Source: Deltaproteobacteria bacterium
GTDB taxonomy: Bacteria; Desulfobacterota; Desulfomonilia; UBA1062
Reading direction: 5' to 3'
DNA length: 64,000 nt
Assembly (NCBI GenBank): GCA_029552245.1
Contig: JAKPDW010000038.1
Span: 49,498-113,497, forward strand
Within the stretch, counting starts at the first letter, position 1. Each line of letters starts with the position of its first letter. The position numbers and the translations under genes are program-made. The notes under the pieces were generated by a model that saw nothing but the letters and a program-made list of their open reading frames with translations, did not search any database and had not been told where the DNA came from. This document shows, one piece after another, positions 53,956 to 63,865 of this stretch.

Positions 53956-55076
53956 AGAGCGCTTCGGAACAATCTATCATAGTCACGGATTACCCTGTCC
54001 CAAGAATAGTGCTCCTCTATCCTGCGCACTGCCTTCTGCCTGTATGCGGCCATTACTTCATGGTGTACGAGCAGGTCCTCCAGTGCGGCCTTCAAATTTC
54101 CCGGTTCCTTCGAGAAGGAGCGACCCGCATCACCTAGCACCTCGAGATTGAAGGGAACATCCAGGGCTAGGACGCAGTTGCCTGCGGCAAGGGCCTCGAG
54201 CAACGAGGGATTGGTACCGCCGACCTCGTGGGCGTGGATATAGCAGAATGCGTTGCTGCGAAGTACGTCGTAATCATGCCCGTATACTCCACCAAGAAAC
54301 CTGACGCGTTCGTCGGCATTCTCATGGAGCCTTTTTTTATACGCATCCGCATACGGTGCATCCCCTATGATGACGAGGGGCATGTCCGTGGTCACGGCGG
54401 CATATTCCCGAATCACGACATCCGTGTTGTTCTCGGGTTCCAGACGGCACACCTGCAGGAAGTAGCCTCCATTGCGCAACCCGTACCTTGCAAGCACGGA
54501 TTCGTCTTCATGGCGTCCAGCAATTGCGCCGTAGGGGATGTATACGGCGTCCCTGCCGTACTCGGCTCGTATGTAATCGCGTATAGCACGGGAGTCGGCT
54601 ACGAAAGCATGGCAGAAGACATGGGCGAGCCGCTCCGAGAGTTTGAGGTACCAGGATCCGATCCTGCCCCATTTCCTGCGCTTCCACTCGAGACCGTCAA
54701 TATTTATTATCAGCTTCTTTCCCGTGAGTCTGGGAATCCACGCGAACATCACGGGAGCAACACCCAGAAAGAGAATAATGTCATAGGGGGCGAACGCCGA
54801 AAGAATACAGGAGATGAGTGAACTACAGATCTTCTCTATGGATTTCACGCGGACGGTGGGTACGATGACGCGCCGGATACCCAGGTACCATCGGTCACTG
54901 GTCGTGCTCGAAACAGACGGACAGTACACAGTGACCTCGTGACCCAGGCCTACGAGGCCTGTCCCGAGCCTCTCGGCAAAGGTCTCAAACCCGCCGTAGT
55001 TCCCCGGAATGCCCCGGGAGCCGATGATCGCGATTCTTTTCTTTCCTTGATAAGTGCCTGGTTCTCTTTCGTTCAT
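53952..55076 (-). CDS. Glycosyltransferase with DUF1972-type N-terminus
   Basis: RIAIIGSRGIPGNYGGFETFAERL; EVGGTNPSLLEALAAGNCVLALDVPFN. Confidence 0.9.
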   Translation of the reverse strand: MNEREPGTYQGKKRIAIIGSRGIPGNYGGFETFAERLGTGLVGLGHEVTVYCPSVSSTTSDRWYLGIRRVIVPTVRVKSIEKICSSLISCILSAFAPYDIILFLGVAPVMFAWIPRLTGKKLIINIDGLEWKRRKWGRIGSWYLKLSERLAHVFCHAFVADSRAIRDYIRAEYGRDAVYIPYGAIAGRHEDESVLARYGLRNGGYFLQVCRLEPENNTDVVIREYAAVTTDMPLVIIGDAPYADAYKKRLHENADERVRFLGGVYGHDYDVLRSNAFCYIHAHEVGGTNPSLLEALAAGNCVLALDVPFNLEVLGDAGRSFSKEPGNLKAALEDLLVHHEVMAAYRQKAVRRIEEHYSWDRVIRDYDRLFRSAL

Positions 55077-56259
55077 GATTCGATCGTGCCGTATCGTAGG
55101 CCACCATCAGCATCCGGTAATTCCTTTCCTCCATGTAGTTCTCTTCAAAGGCCCGCCTCGCGTTTTTCCCCATTTCACGTGCTTCTTCCGGGTGGGTGAC
55201 AATCCATCTCATCTTTGCAGCAAGCTGTCCTGCAGAACCCGCCATGAACACAAGGCCGTCGACGCCGTCATTCACCATGTGGGGCAACACACCGAGGTCC
55301 GAAACGATGGAGGGTTTTCCGGCCGACATGGCTTCGAGCATGACCATGGGAATGCCTTCGTACGACTGGGAAGGCAATACATGGAAACAGGCGCCAAGCA
55401 ACGTATCCATGCACTGGTCATGGTCGCGGACACCGAGATACTCCACATTGGAGAGATCCCATTGGATGATCTTCTCTCTCAGATAATCCCTCAACGGGCC
55501 GTCGCCGATTATCTTGAATTTAATCTCAGGACAATTCCTGAGTGCTGACAAGAGACACTCTATGCCTTTTTCCTCTACGATCCTCCCCATGTATATGCCA
55601 TATCCATCATTCGTAGAACGGGGCGAGATGGGATTTTGGAGAAAATTGGGTTTGACGAAGAAATCCTCCGATGGAAATCCAAGTTGCTTGTACATACCGA
55701 GGGCAAATTCGCTGAGTGCAATGTAGAGATCCACTGATTTCTGCCATGTGCTGAGTTGTTTGTGGAAGAGGATCACGCTGGCCATCCCGGCTGTAAGGAT
55801 ACGGGAATTGCGATAGCAACCATATCTGATGCCTGGCATGAAATTCATGCCCGAGCACTCGACGCATATCCGGTTCTCCCGGAAAAGGAGGGCGCCCGGG
55901 CAGACAATCCTGTAATGATGAAGTGTCTGTACCACAGGGACACCCTTATTCTTGCATACCCAATAGGCTGCGGGGGATATGAGGGGGAAGATGTTGTGGA
56001 AATGGGCGACATCCGGTTTATCCCGCTCAATTATACGGGAGATATCATGGTATGCCCGCCATGACCACATGGCCTGGATAGGGATGAATGCCTTTCTGAA
56101 CGACGGCATCCCGCTGATATCCTGGTTGTGCTTCGTATAAGCAAGGACCGTGTCCCCTTTTGACCGCAAAAGGTCCCGCTCCTGTTCGAATACTGTATTT
56201 TCTCCGCTTGGTGGTCTCAGGTAATTATGAACAAGCAAGACTTTCATACTGATTGACAA
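54985..56259 (-). CDS. GT4-family glycosyltransferase
   Basis: HNYLRPPSGENTVFEQE; GRIVEEKGIECLLSAL; LPSQSYEGIPMVMLEAMSAGKPSIVSDLG; overlaps the next gene by 92 nt. Confidence 0.88.
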   Translation of the reverse strand: MSISMKVLLVHNYLRPPSGENTVFEQERDLLRSKGDTVLAYTKHNQDISGMPSFRKAFIPIQAMWSWRAYHDISRIIERDKPDVAHFHNIFPLISPAAYWVCKNKGVPVVQTLHHYRIVCPGALLFRENRICVECSGMNFMPGIRYGCYRNSRILTAGMASVILFHKQLSTWQKSVDLYIALSEFALGMYKQLGFPSEDFFVKPNFLQNPISPRSTNDGYGIYMGRIVEEKGIECLLSALRNCPEIKFKIIGDGPLRDYLREKIIQWDLSNVEYLGVRDHDQCMDTLLGACFHVLPSQSYEGIPMVMLEAMSAGKPSIVSDLGVLPHMVNDGVDGLVFMAGSAGQLAAKMRWIVTHPEEAREMGKNARRAFEENYMEERNYRMLMVAYDTARSNHERKRTRHLSRKEKNRDHRLPGHSGELRRV

Positions 56260-56273
56260 TTCACTTGCTTATA

Positions 56274-57494
56274 CTATGGACATGAACAAACATCTTTGTA
56301 ATATTTGTTGATGAGATGTATTTTCTTACTCCATGTATACTTTTCAGAAACTCGAGCAATGGCCGAGATACTCATTTTCCTTATAACGTCAGGATTATCA
56401 TAAAGATACTCCAAGGCTTTCGCTAACGACCGTATCGTATCATCATGCCCTCCTACATCCACCCTGATCCCGCAAGCATCGTCAATCATGGTCCCCGGGC
56501 CACCCCAATTCAGGCATACCACTGGTATCCCTGCAGCCATAGCCTCGAGGATGACCATGCCGGATCCCTCCATAGAAGGAAACAGGAACACATCGGCTGT
56601 TTTCATAAGTCTCAGCATAGCATCTCGCGGCATCCACTCGATGAAAGCAACTCTGTCCTCGACATGATTCTTCATAACGAGCTGCCTCATCAATTCTTCC
56701 AAAGGTCCCTTTCCGATGATAGTCAAATGGACGTTGTCTCTTCTTTTTGAGAATTCGGCAAATGCCTCAACTGCCAGATGGGCACCCTTTATCGATATGA
56801 ATCTGCCGGCATACAGTATGTTAAACATGCCCTCCCTCTGATCCTTCACAATAGAATCATTGATTACCTCGGAGCCGATTGCCGGCTCTATTCGAATCTT
56901 GTCCTTGGCTACCTGCCTCAAAGGGAAGAGGTTTCCGGTATCCTCATTAATAACAAGAATTAGTTCGGCCCTGATTGCAGACATCCAATATAACGGATCA
57001 ATGCTCCGAATTAAGCTCTGGATAAAATAACGTAGCTGATATCTTATGCGTTCTCTCAGATTCGGCAACAGACAGGATGGCGGTATTCTATTCGTTCCGA
57101 TTGGCCCCCAAACAAAAGGGATGGGCATCAAGGCGAGGAACGTCCATATCCATGCATTAACAAAGGTGATATGATGTCCCAAGTCAAAGTGAATCGTTCT
57201 GTGGAGTCTTATTGCATGAGAGAGTGCACAGACTTGCCATAAGTAATAGTAGAGGTATATACCTCTCTGCCCCTTTTTCCAGAATGACAACGCACGGGGT
57301 ACATCAACATATACGAAGTGCAGATTATTGTTTGGATGTGTTCTTAGTTCTCTTTCTATGCTTTCACGGTTATTTCCTTTGGTACAAACCCATACCTCGT
57401 GATTGGCCGCTATTGCACAAACCCAGTTCCATCCAACTCCTGGTTCTGAACCTTTGTCCGGCTCACAGGCATATGCAGAGACCAGGACCTTCAT
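56274..57494 (-). CDS. GT4-family glycosyltransferase
   Basis: VSAYACEPDKGSEPGVGWNWV; YAGRFISIKGAHLAVEAFAEF; FPSMEGSGMVILEAMAAGIPVVCLNWGGPG. Confidence 0.9.
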   Translation of the reverse strand: MKVLVSAYACEPDKGSEPGVGWNWVCAIAANHEVWVCTKGNNRESIERELRTHPNNNLHFVYVDVPRALSFWKKGQRGIYLYYYLWQVCALSHAIRLHRTIHFDLGHHITFVNAWIWTFLALMPIPFVWGPIGTNRIPPSCLLPNLRERIRYQLRYFIQSLIRSIDPLYWMSAIRAELILVINEDTGNLFPLRQVAKDKIRIEPAIGSEVINDSIVKDQREGMFNILYAGRFISIKGAHLAVEAFAEFSKRRDNVHLTIIGKGPLEELMRQLVMKNHVEDRVAFIEWMPRDAMLRLMKTADVFLFPSMEGSGMVILEAMAAGIPVVCLNWGGPGTMIDDACGIRVDVGGHDDTIRSLAKALEYLYDNPDVIRKMSISAIARVSEKYTWSKKIHLINKYYKDVCSCP

Positions 57495-58993
57495 GATACG
57501 TCAGCCATGCTCCTGCTCAATACCATTCCTAACAATCCCATCCAGGTTTCTCTCAGGATCTTCCCGTCAGGAGGAACACACCTTTCCTGTCCGTTATGAG
57601 ATAGGTACATGGTGACGATGTCGCACAGGTAAAAAGCAAACAGGGCAGGTATGTCACTCTTTTCCACCACTGTCGCGGCTGCACACTGCCTGATGAAACG
57701 GCCTTCCCTCGAGCTTGCGGAGAACAACCTCTCCCACAGGGCATCGGGAAGACACCTATCCACCAGGATGCCCTTCTGGATGATGAAGTGAAACGCATCC
57801 GTCATAGGTGCCCAGTCCCGTCGCGAGAACTCCCAATCAAATACATTAAGCCTGCCTCCAGAAATGTATGTGTTCCATGGGGTGAAATCACGGTGAGCGA
57901 CACACAACATCATCTTCTTTCCACTCAGAGCCTTTTCGAGCCAAGTAAGAACATGACCAAGCCTCCGGTAATGATCCGTGTCCGCATATGCCCGTACAGA
58001 AGTGAACCGTTTGGCCACCTCCCGATAACAGGAACTCTGGAGAAACTCCATCTCCCTGCCTGTCTGTTCAGCCAGCCTCGTGAGGAAATCCACATGGATA
58101 TCCCCTGGCGTAAGCGGCGCAGAAGAAAGGGGCCCTTTCCTTGCTGATTGGATGAGGAAAAAATCTCCGGCGTGAGATTCACCGGCAAAGAGCAGGGAAG
58201 GGATCATGGATCTGCCGAGAGAGAGCCCGGAGAGAAGTTTGAGCATCGCGGCCTCATTCTGCAGTACGTCCTTTGTCTGCAGGCTGTTTCCGATCTTGCA
58301 ATACCCGAGGATGTTTCCCGATGTATCCATGATTTGTACAGTCACCTTTCTCAGATACCCCGGCGTCCCGGTGAAAAGGGCGAACTCGACGGCACGTCCG
58401 AAATGTTCTTCAGCAAGCCTCCGAAGGCCCTGCTTTGATTCATCGCGCCCATTATCCATGACAACAATCCGATAAGGCGTCCAGATTCCGGCAAGGCCCA
58501 ACCTGCTCAGTGTATATGCCACCAGTTTCCTGGCTTTTGCTGTTTTCAGGCTTGGTTGATAGAGTGCCAAAGATGCGGTGGCACAGGCATTGTTCATCAA
58601 AGGTGCCATGAGCCGGATTTCATCCAGGGACGGCGCCAGTCCGTACGTCTTCACCGTTGAAGTGTTTCCCGCCGCTTGAGCAAGCAGGCGTTTCTCAAGA
58701 TATTCCGAAGAGATCCTCGCCGGGGCTATGAACACACATGTTCCCCTTTTACGAAGGGAAAGGAACACATCTTCAAGCAGTCCTGACCTGGGAGGCATAG
58801 GAATGTGGCAGAGCACCAGATCGAATGCATCATGCTTCCATCCCGTAGTATAATCCGCATCGCTGAACTCCAGGTTCTGCACGTATCTCTTGAACCCTTC
58901 TCTGACAGATGCATCCTGGAAGCCAGCCGCCATTCCGTCCCTATACCGTTTTGCGGGAAGGAGATTGCATAGTTCTGAAATCCGGCTGTCCAC
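57491..58993 (-). CDS. Two-part protein: divergent methyltransferase-like N-terminus plus APH/choline-kinase-like phosphotransferase C-terminus
   Basis: VAHRDFTPWNTYISGGRLNVFDWEFSRRDWAPMTDAFHF has the kinase-like HxDxxxxN / DWE pattern; N-terminal 'FDLVLCHIPMPPRSGLLEDVFLSLRKRGTCVFIAP'. Confidence 0.65.
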   Translation of the reverse strand: MDSRISELCNLLPAKRYRDGMAAGFQDASVREGFKRYVQNLEFSDADYTTGWKHDAFDLVLCHIPMPPRSGLLEDVFLSLRKRGTCVFIAPARISSEYLEKRLLAQAAGNTSTVKTYGLAPSLDEIRLMAPLMNNACATASLALYQPSLKTAKARKLVAYTLSRLGLAGIWTPYRIVVMDNGRDESKQGLRRLAEEHFGRAVEFALFTGTPGYLRKVTVQIMDTSGNILGYCKIGNSLQTKDVLQNEAAMLKLLSGLSLGRSMIPSLLFAGESHAGDFFLIQSARKGPLSSAPLTPGDIHVDFLTRLAEQTGREMEFLQSSCYREVAKRFTSVRAYADTDHYRRLGHVLTWLEKALSGKKMMLCVAHRDFTPWNTYISGGRLNVFDWEFSRRDWAPMTDAFHFIIQKGILVDRCLPDALWERLFSASSREGRFIRQCAAATVVEKSDIPALFAFYLCDIVTMYLSHNGQERCVPPDGKILRETWMGLLGMVLSRSMADVS

Positions 58994-58996
58994 GTT

Positions 58997-60367
58997 CTAG
59001 AGTCCCGTTCTCCTTGTGAGCCTTCTCTGGAGCGTACCGAGGATGATCTCCTCAATCTGGGCGACTTCCTGGTCCAGCGGTTGATCAGCCCGGATCACAT
59101 GAGCATTCGGTATTTTTCCCGATAACTCCTGGATGACGTCGAGTTGTCTGATGATCTCATCCATGCCGATCTCCTGCTTCCTCGCATGAATGACCTCAGG
59201 TTCGGCGGTGATCAGAAAAAGAAGGTCTGGCCCGGGGATGCCGCGCAGGACCAACCATGGGAGTTTCTGAGATATATTGAGCCGATACCTCCTCGTGTCG
59301 ATGAGGAAATCGTAGTAGTACCTTTCCATGACGATGAGATGCGCACGGATCTTTGGCCAGAGAACCTTGGGTGCATAGCCGAGTATGTAATCCGCACAGT
59401 AGTAGGAGAAGCGTAGGACCGAGCTCATCTTGCCGTCTGAGGGCCTTCCGTGCGGATCATAATTGGGCTGTTCCGGTTCACTCCATGTTAGCGGTGATAG
59501 GAGTCTGCGAGGAGGCGGCAATAGGTAGGGCCTCCAGTGAATCCTCGTGGTATTCCTGAATGCATAACGGAGCCTGGTGAGGAGCATTTCCGCAAGGGTT
59601 GACTTTCCTCCGCCGTCAGGCGATACCAGGACGACGACGAGCCCTGTGGGCGACATTATCCTTTTGATGACTCTCCTGAAGAACCATGCACCCTTAAGAA
59701 GCATGCGGTGAGGCTTCAGGAGCGAGAATCTCACGAACAGGGCCCTGTTGAGCTGCCTGATCAGAGGCCCCTTTTCTTCAGCTCCACCCCCATCGATGAT
59801 CTCCCGTATGATCGACAGGTTGTCTGCACCAAACACATCCACCAGCAGGGATTCGACCGCATGGGTATCTTCCCTGAGGAGATCCCGAAGTTTCTGTTCA
59901 TGCTCGGGCAACAGCTTCTTTTTTATAACCTTTTTGATGAGAAGGTAGCACGCCTCCATCGGGACTGAGGGAATCCAGAAGCATCTGAACCTCCGCCTTC
60001 TGGAAAGCAGGGCCTCGGTTTTCAGCAAATATCTTCCGATACCCGGCCCGTCATTCATGATGTCTATCTGGACAAAACCCGGTCTGCCGTCATCATCCCT
60101 GAAGGAGACGATATAGAAATAGCAACGTGGCACGTCATAGTACAGCTTCTGGACAATCCTGAAACCCAAGGCGTCTGCCGTCTCGAAGACCGCAGACTCA
60201 GCATGGCGGAGGTCTTCAGATGCAACCGCCATATCCACATCGGAGGGTGCATACTCGGGAAGGCTGTCATAGGAGTGAAGGACGCAATATCGCACACCCT
60301 GGCCGTCAAGCCTGCCAAAGAACGCGGTGAGAAAGTCACCGACTTTTTCTGAATGGCGGAAGGTCAA
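58997..60367 (-). CDS. Nucleotidyltransferase-like N-terminus fused to thymidylate-kinase-like P-loop domain
   Basis: YCVLHSYDSLPEYAPSDVDMAVA (NTase-like DxD); VVVLVSPDGGGKSTLAEMLLTRL P-loop. Confidence 0.65.
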   Translation of the reverse strand: MTFRHSEKVGDFLTAFFGRLDGQGVRYCVLHSYDSLPEYAPSDVDMAVASEDLRHAESAVFETADALGFRIVQKLYYDVPRCYFYIVSFRDDDGRPGFVQIDIMNDGPGIGRYLLKTEALLSRRRRFRCFWIPSVPMEACYLLIKKVIKKKLLPEHEQKLRDLLREDTHAVESLLVDVFGADNLSIIREIIDGGGAEEKGPLIRQLNRALFVRFSLLKPHRMLLKGAWFFRRVIKRIMSPTGLVVVLVSPDGGGKSTLAEMLLTRLRYAFRNTTRIHWRPYLLPPPRRLLSPLTWSEPEQPNYDPHGRPSDGKMSSVLRFSYYCADYILGYAPKVLWPKIRAHLIVMERYYYDFLIDTRRYRLNISQKLPWLVLRGIPGPDLLFLITAEPEVIHARKQEIGMDEIIRQLDVIQELSGKIPNAHVIRADQPLDQEVAQIEEIILGTLQRRLTRRTGL

Positions 60368-60369
60368 CC

Positions 60370-61644
60370 TTATGTTCTTACTATGAAAGGATCTTCAGTC
60401 GCCGTCTCGGGTATGGTTGAATATGCGGTTAATATGAGAAAAAGGAGAAAGAAGCTCTCATGGCTTGCAAGAAGAGAACTGGTTATCATCTTCACCAATA
60501 TCAGTACGTAAATAGAAACCATCACTGCACGGATGATCTGCATCTGTCTGCTGCTACCCGATCTCTCCCTCCCCCCGAGAGGCCATACAAGACGAATTCC
60601 TGTGTATACTATCGCAACCGCCCAGGGGATGAATCCAAGTATTCCCACCCCTACCAATACATCCAAGACTGATCCATGGAGTGTTGTGGTGGATGACCCT
60701 TTGAGGACGTCAAATTTGCTCGCAGAGGCGAATCCATTACCGATGATCGGCGACTTTTCAAACAAATGCCAGGCATTTTCCCATGCGACAGTACGACCTG
60801 ACATGGTATTAAGCAGCTCTTTGCTCTGACCCCTCTGGAGATAGGAAGCAGATACATCGAGGCTGAACAACAAGGACAAGGCAACAATGAAGGCCAAGAG
60901 CGACTTTATTCGTCGATCAAAAAATAAATAGGCACTGGTTGCTGCAATGAACGCCACGATGCTCGTCCTTGCCTGGGCAAGGATCAGGGAGATAAATGCC
61001 ACCAAGAACAAAAGGAGATAGAACAGCTTATGGAGTCTTTGACCTGTTTGAATGAAACACACAAGTAAGATGATGGAAAGGAAAGCGCTGATAAAGCCTA
61101 CCGAATTCGGATTGATAATCGGAAAGACCCCGGACAACTGGTACTTAAAGAATGCCCGGGGCATGTATATGAAGGCATTCGACGGGGAAATGACGGCACC
61201 TACCAGAACGGATAAGAGTATCAAAGCATAGAGGATGACTGTGATCCTGAACAACATCAAAACGGCATTCCTTGCGGGTGATACATGGAAAATTATGACA
61301 ATGGCAATGACATCAACACAGATCTCTATGGCTTTCCAGATAGCGTAGTACCCTTCAGTGGCGTATGCACCGGATATGATGCCCGCTATCCCGAACATCA
61401 GGAAGCAGAGTATAGGGATATCGAATACATGCCCGAAAGCCCTCTTGCTTGTTAACAAGTAGAACACGGATAGAAGACCTGCAAAAACCACCATTAGAAT
61501 GCGCGTAATATTTGCCGCACTCAGCGATATCGCCGCCATGCCGGTCTTGAGATTCAATGTGAAGACACTCATGAAAAGCACGATCCACGGGATATATGCC
61601 GCATGGAACCTGTATGACTTTGTTTTTATGATAGGATCTATCAT
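60370..61644 (-). CDS. O-antigen ligase/polymerase family membrane protein (Wzy/WaaL-like)
   Basis: Multi-TM protein, LAQARTSIVAFIAA, GRTVAWENAWHLFEKSPIIGNGFASASKF. Confidence 0.85.
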   Translation of the reverse strand: MIDPIIKTKSYRFHAAYIPWIVLFMSVFTLNLKTGMAAISLSAANITRILMVVFAGLLSVFYLLTSKRAFGHVFDIPILCFLMFGIAGIISGAYATEGYYAIWKAIEICVDVIAIVIIFHVSPARNAVLMLFRITVILYALILLSVLVGAVISPSNAFIYMPRAFFKYQLSGVFPIINPNSVGFISAFLSIILLVCFIQTGQRLHKLFYLLLFLVAFISLILAQARTSIVAFIAATSAYLFFDRRIKSLLAFIVALSLLFSLDVSASYLQRGQSKELLNTMSGRTVAWENAWHLFEKSPIIGNGFASASKFDVLKGSSTTTLHGSVLDVLVGVGILGFIPWAVAIVYTGIRLVWPLGGRERSGSSRQMQIIRAVMVSIYVLILVKMITSSLLASHESFFLLFLILTAYSTIPETATEDPFIVRT

Positions 61645-61734
61645 GGCAGGAGTAACATCAATCTTTCTATGTGGTAAAGAAATACCTCATGGTCTAAGAT
61701 GGCGTCAGGTTAAGGTGAACACATGATGGAGATA

Positions 61735-63840
61735 TTATTGTGAAACTGCATGCATGGCCCTGTTAATGGCCTCCCGCCATGCCTCCCATTGTATGGTGGA
61801 AATGGGTGCACCTACCGTGGCGTATGTCATGCAGTGTGGACGCCACTCTTGATCGCCCCAGTCATCCCAGCATCCTCCGGATTGATAGGTGAAATTACAC
61901 ACTCCCTTGTACCCATCATGCACTATACTCTCGCCATATGCATGAACGTAGGTCCCGGGTAGTTCCATTCCCGCCTGAGGATCGTTGTAGGCCCACGGGA
62001 TGATCATTGGACTGTTCTCTTTCCCGTGTTCGGTCACTTCCCGAACACGGATATTGGACAACTCGAACTCAGCCCTGGATGACGCCCCGATTCTTAGTCT
62101 GCGGTTGCCGTTGGAGGTGAAGCATATCTGATGCACACCCTTGGTGGTCGGCATGGGTATATCCTTGTCGACACAGCTGCCTCCACCGGCTGCAAGGAAT
62201 AGTCCCATGTCCGGCAGAGAACCATGACCCTTAAGAACCGTGTACTCCAAAATATACGTGTTGCCCTCTCTTATAGGCAGTGTCTGAGCAAAATATGCGT
62301 ATTCTCCTCTCTTCTTTACCAGCCTGTCTCTCTCTATGAAAAACAGGTTTTTGTTCGAGGATATCCACCCTGCGCCCTTTTGTTCTAGGGGGATCTTCAT
62401 ATCGCCGTTCAGAACCAGATTGCCGCCGTCCTCTAGGTTCAAGCCTCTAAGAGGCGTGTCTCTCGGAAGAATTGCATAATCCAGGAGTCCTCTCATATTC
62501 ATGGCCGTACTTCGGTCTGTGGCAACAAAGTTTTTCACTCCCAATTCGTGGGCGATCTTGAAAGTGTTCCTATACTGAATCAGACTTTCATATGGTTGTT
62601 CATCCTTGTTGTAGACGAGTAACTCCTCAAATCCATATCGTGAAACCAGGTCCTTCAACCGTGAAATCTTCTTTCTGTATAAGATGGCATTATCCCATCC
62701 GCTCATCTGCCAATCCACATAAAGAAAACGTTTGGTGGAAAATCCGGCTTCACGGAACAACCGAACGACCGGTTCAAGGTTCGAAAAATGAGGTTCCCCG
62801 TCTTTTGAGAATGTACAGCGATGATTGAAGGCAACGTTCGTCAATCCATGCTCTCTCATATCTTTCAGTTCGGCAAGGATCTGGACGCCGTTTTTGAACC
62901 TGCTCACAGGGGAATTCTCCATTGGATCATAATAGGCCAGATAGAAAAGCGCATATTCAATTGGTGGATTGGCGAGACGCGAAGGGATTACCTCAGCGTT
63001 GAGTTTCAGTGTGGTGGTGTATTTCTTGTCAGCGATGGTAAAAGAGACCATAATGACGCTGGAGAATTTTCCGGGATGGACATCGGCAGGTGTATGCACT
63101 GTTATCCATATTTGTTGGTTTGATTTCGCCGGAATCGAGAAGGGGAGAAGCTTCTCCGCATCACGGATGGTCTTCAGGTTTCTGATCAGATTTACCTTGT
63201 ACGTATGATCAACCTTCACCAGGTTCAGGTCATGAAGGAGTAATTCCGGTGTCAGTCTCTTCTTGTCATGAATCGTTCTCCTTAAGTTCAAGCCGGATTG
63301 ATACCAGCACTTCACTCCCCTTATATCCACGTTTTCTGCTCGGATTACGGAATCTTCCCCATTGCCGTGTAGGTCACTGACGGTTATATGAACATCCTCC
63401 AGTGCTCCTTCTCCGGAGCGAAGCACGAAACTTGCTGACGAATAAAGACCGGGGGATGTTTTGATATCAAGTGATTTACTTATTGCCGAGTTGTGAATGA
63501 TATTGGAGTATGGAAGTATTGCCTTGTCACTAAAGCAGTCTTTGATCACTACTACTTCAAAAGGATTATCACCAACAGACCATTCTTCTTTCTCCTGGTT
63601 AACAAGTTCATTTTCTTGTACAGCACCGAGAATTGTCCACTCAGCTTCGCCATCGTGGTAAGAAGCACTTGTATTTTTTATCGTTAGAGGCCGTCCATTG
63701 CTTATTTTTTGATACACGTAATTGGCATTATAATTATCTAGGCAATAGACGGTTCTTGAGAAATGAATGGGAATAATTAGGAAAGACATAACTATCAAAG
63801 CACAACAATAGCACGATTTATTAGATTGTCGACGGGTCAT
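61735..63840 (-). CDS. Large secreted protein, glycoside-hydrolase-like (barrel plus beta-sandwich modules)
   Basis: N-terminal signal/TM segment; 'VIPSRLANPPIEYALFYLAYYDPMENSPVSRFKNGVQILAELKDMREHGLTNVAF'; carbohydrate-binding-like segment 'GNLVLNGDMKIPLEQKGAGWISSNKN'. Confidence 0.5.
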   Translation of the reverse strand: MTRRQSNKSCYCCALIVMSFLIIPIHFSRTVYCLDNYNANYVYQKISNGRPLTIKNTSASYHDGEAEWTILGAVQENELVNQEKEEWSVGDNPFEVVVIKDCFSDKAILPYSNIIHNSAISKSLDIKTSPGLYSSASFVLRSGEGALEDVHITVSDLHGNGEDSVIRAENVDIRGVKCWYQSGLNLRRTIHDKKRLTPELLLHDLNLVKVDHTYKVNLIRNLKTIRDAEKLLPFSIPAKSNQQIWITVHTPADVHPGKFSSVIMVSFTIADKKYTTTLKLNAEVIPSRLANPPIEYALFYLAYYDPMENSPVSRFKNGVQILAELKDMREHGLTNVAFNHRCTFSKDGEPHFSNLEPVVRLFREAGFSTKRFLYVDWQMSGWDNAILYRKKISRLKDLVSRYGFEELLVYNKDEQPYESLIQYRNTFKIAHELGVKNFVATDRSTAMNMRGLLDYAILPRDTPLRGLNLEDGGNLVLNGDMKIPLEQKGAGWISSNKNLFFIERDRLVKKRGEYAYFAQTLPIREGNTYILEYTVLKGHGSLPDMGLFLAAGGGSCVDKDIPMPTTKGVHQICFTSNGNRRLRIGASSRAEFELSNIRVREVTEHGKENSPMIIPWAYNDPQAGMELPGTYVHAYGESIVHDGYKGVCNFTYQSGGCWDDWGDQEWRPHCMTYATVGAPISTIQWEAWREAINRAMHAVSQ

Positions 63841-63865
63841 ATTGGTGCAATCAAATAAATAAGGT

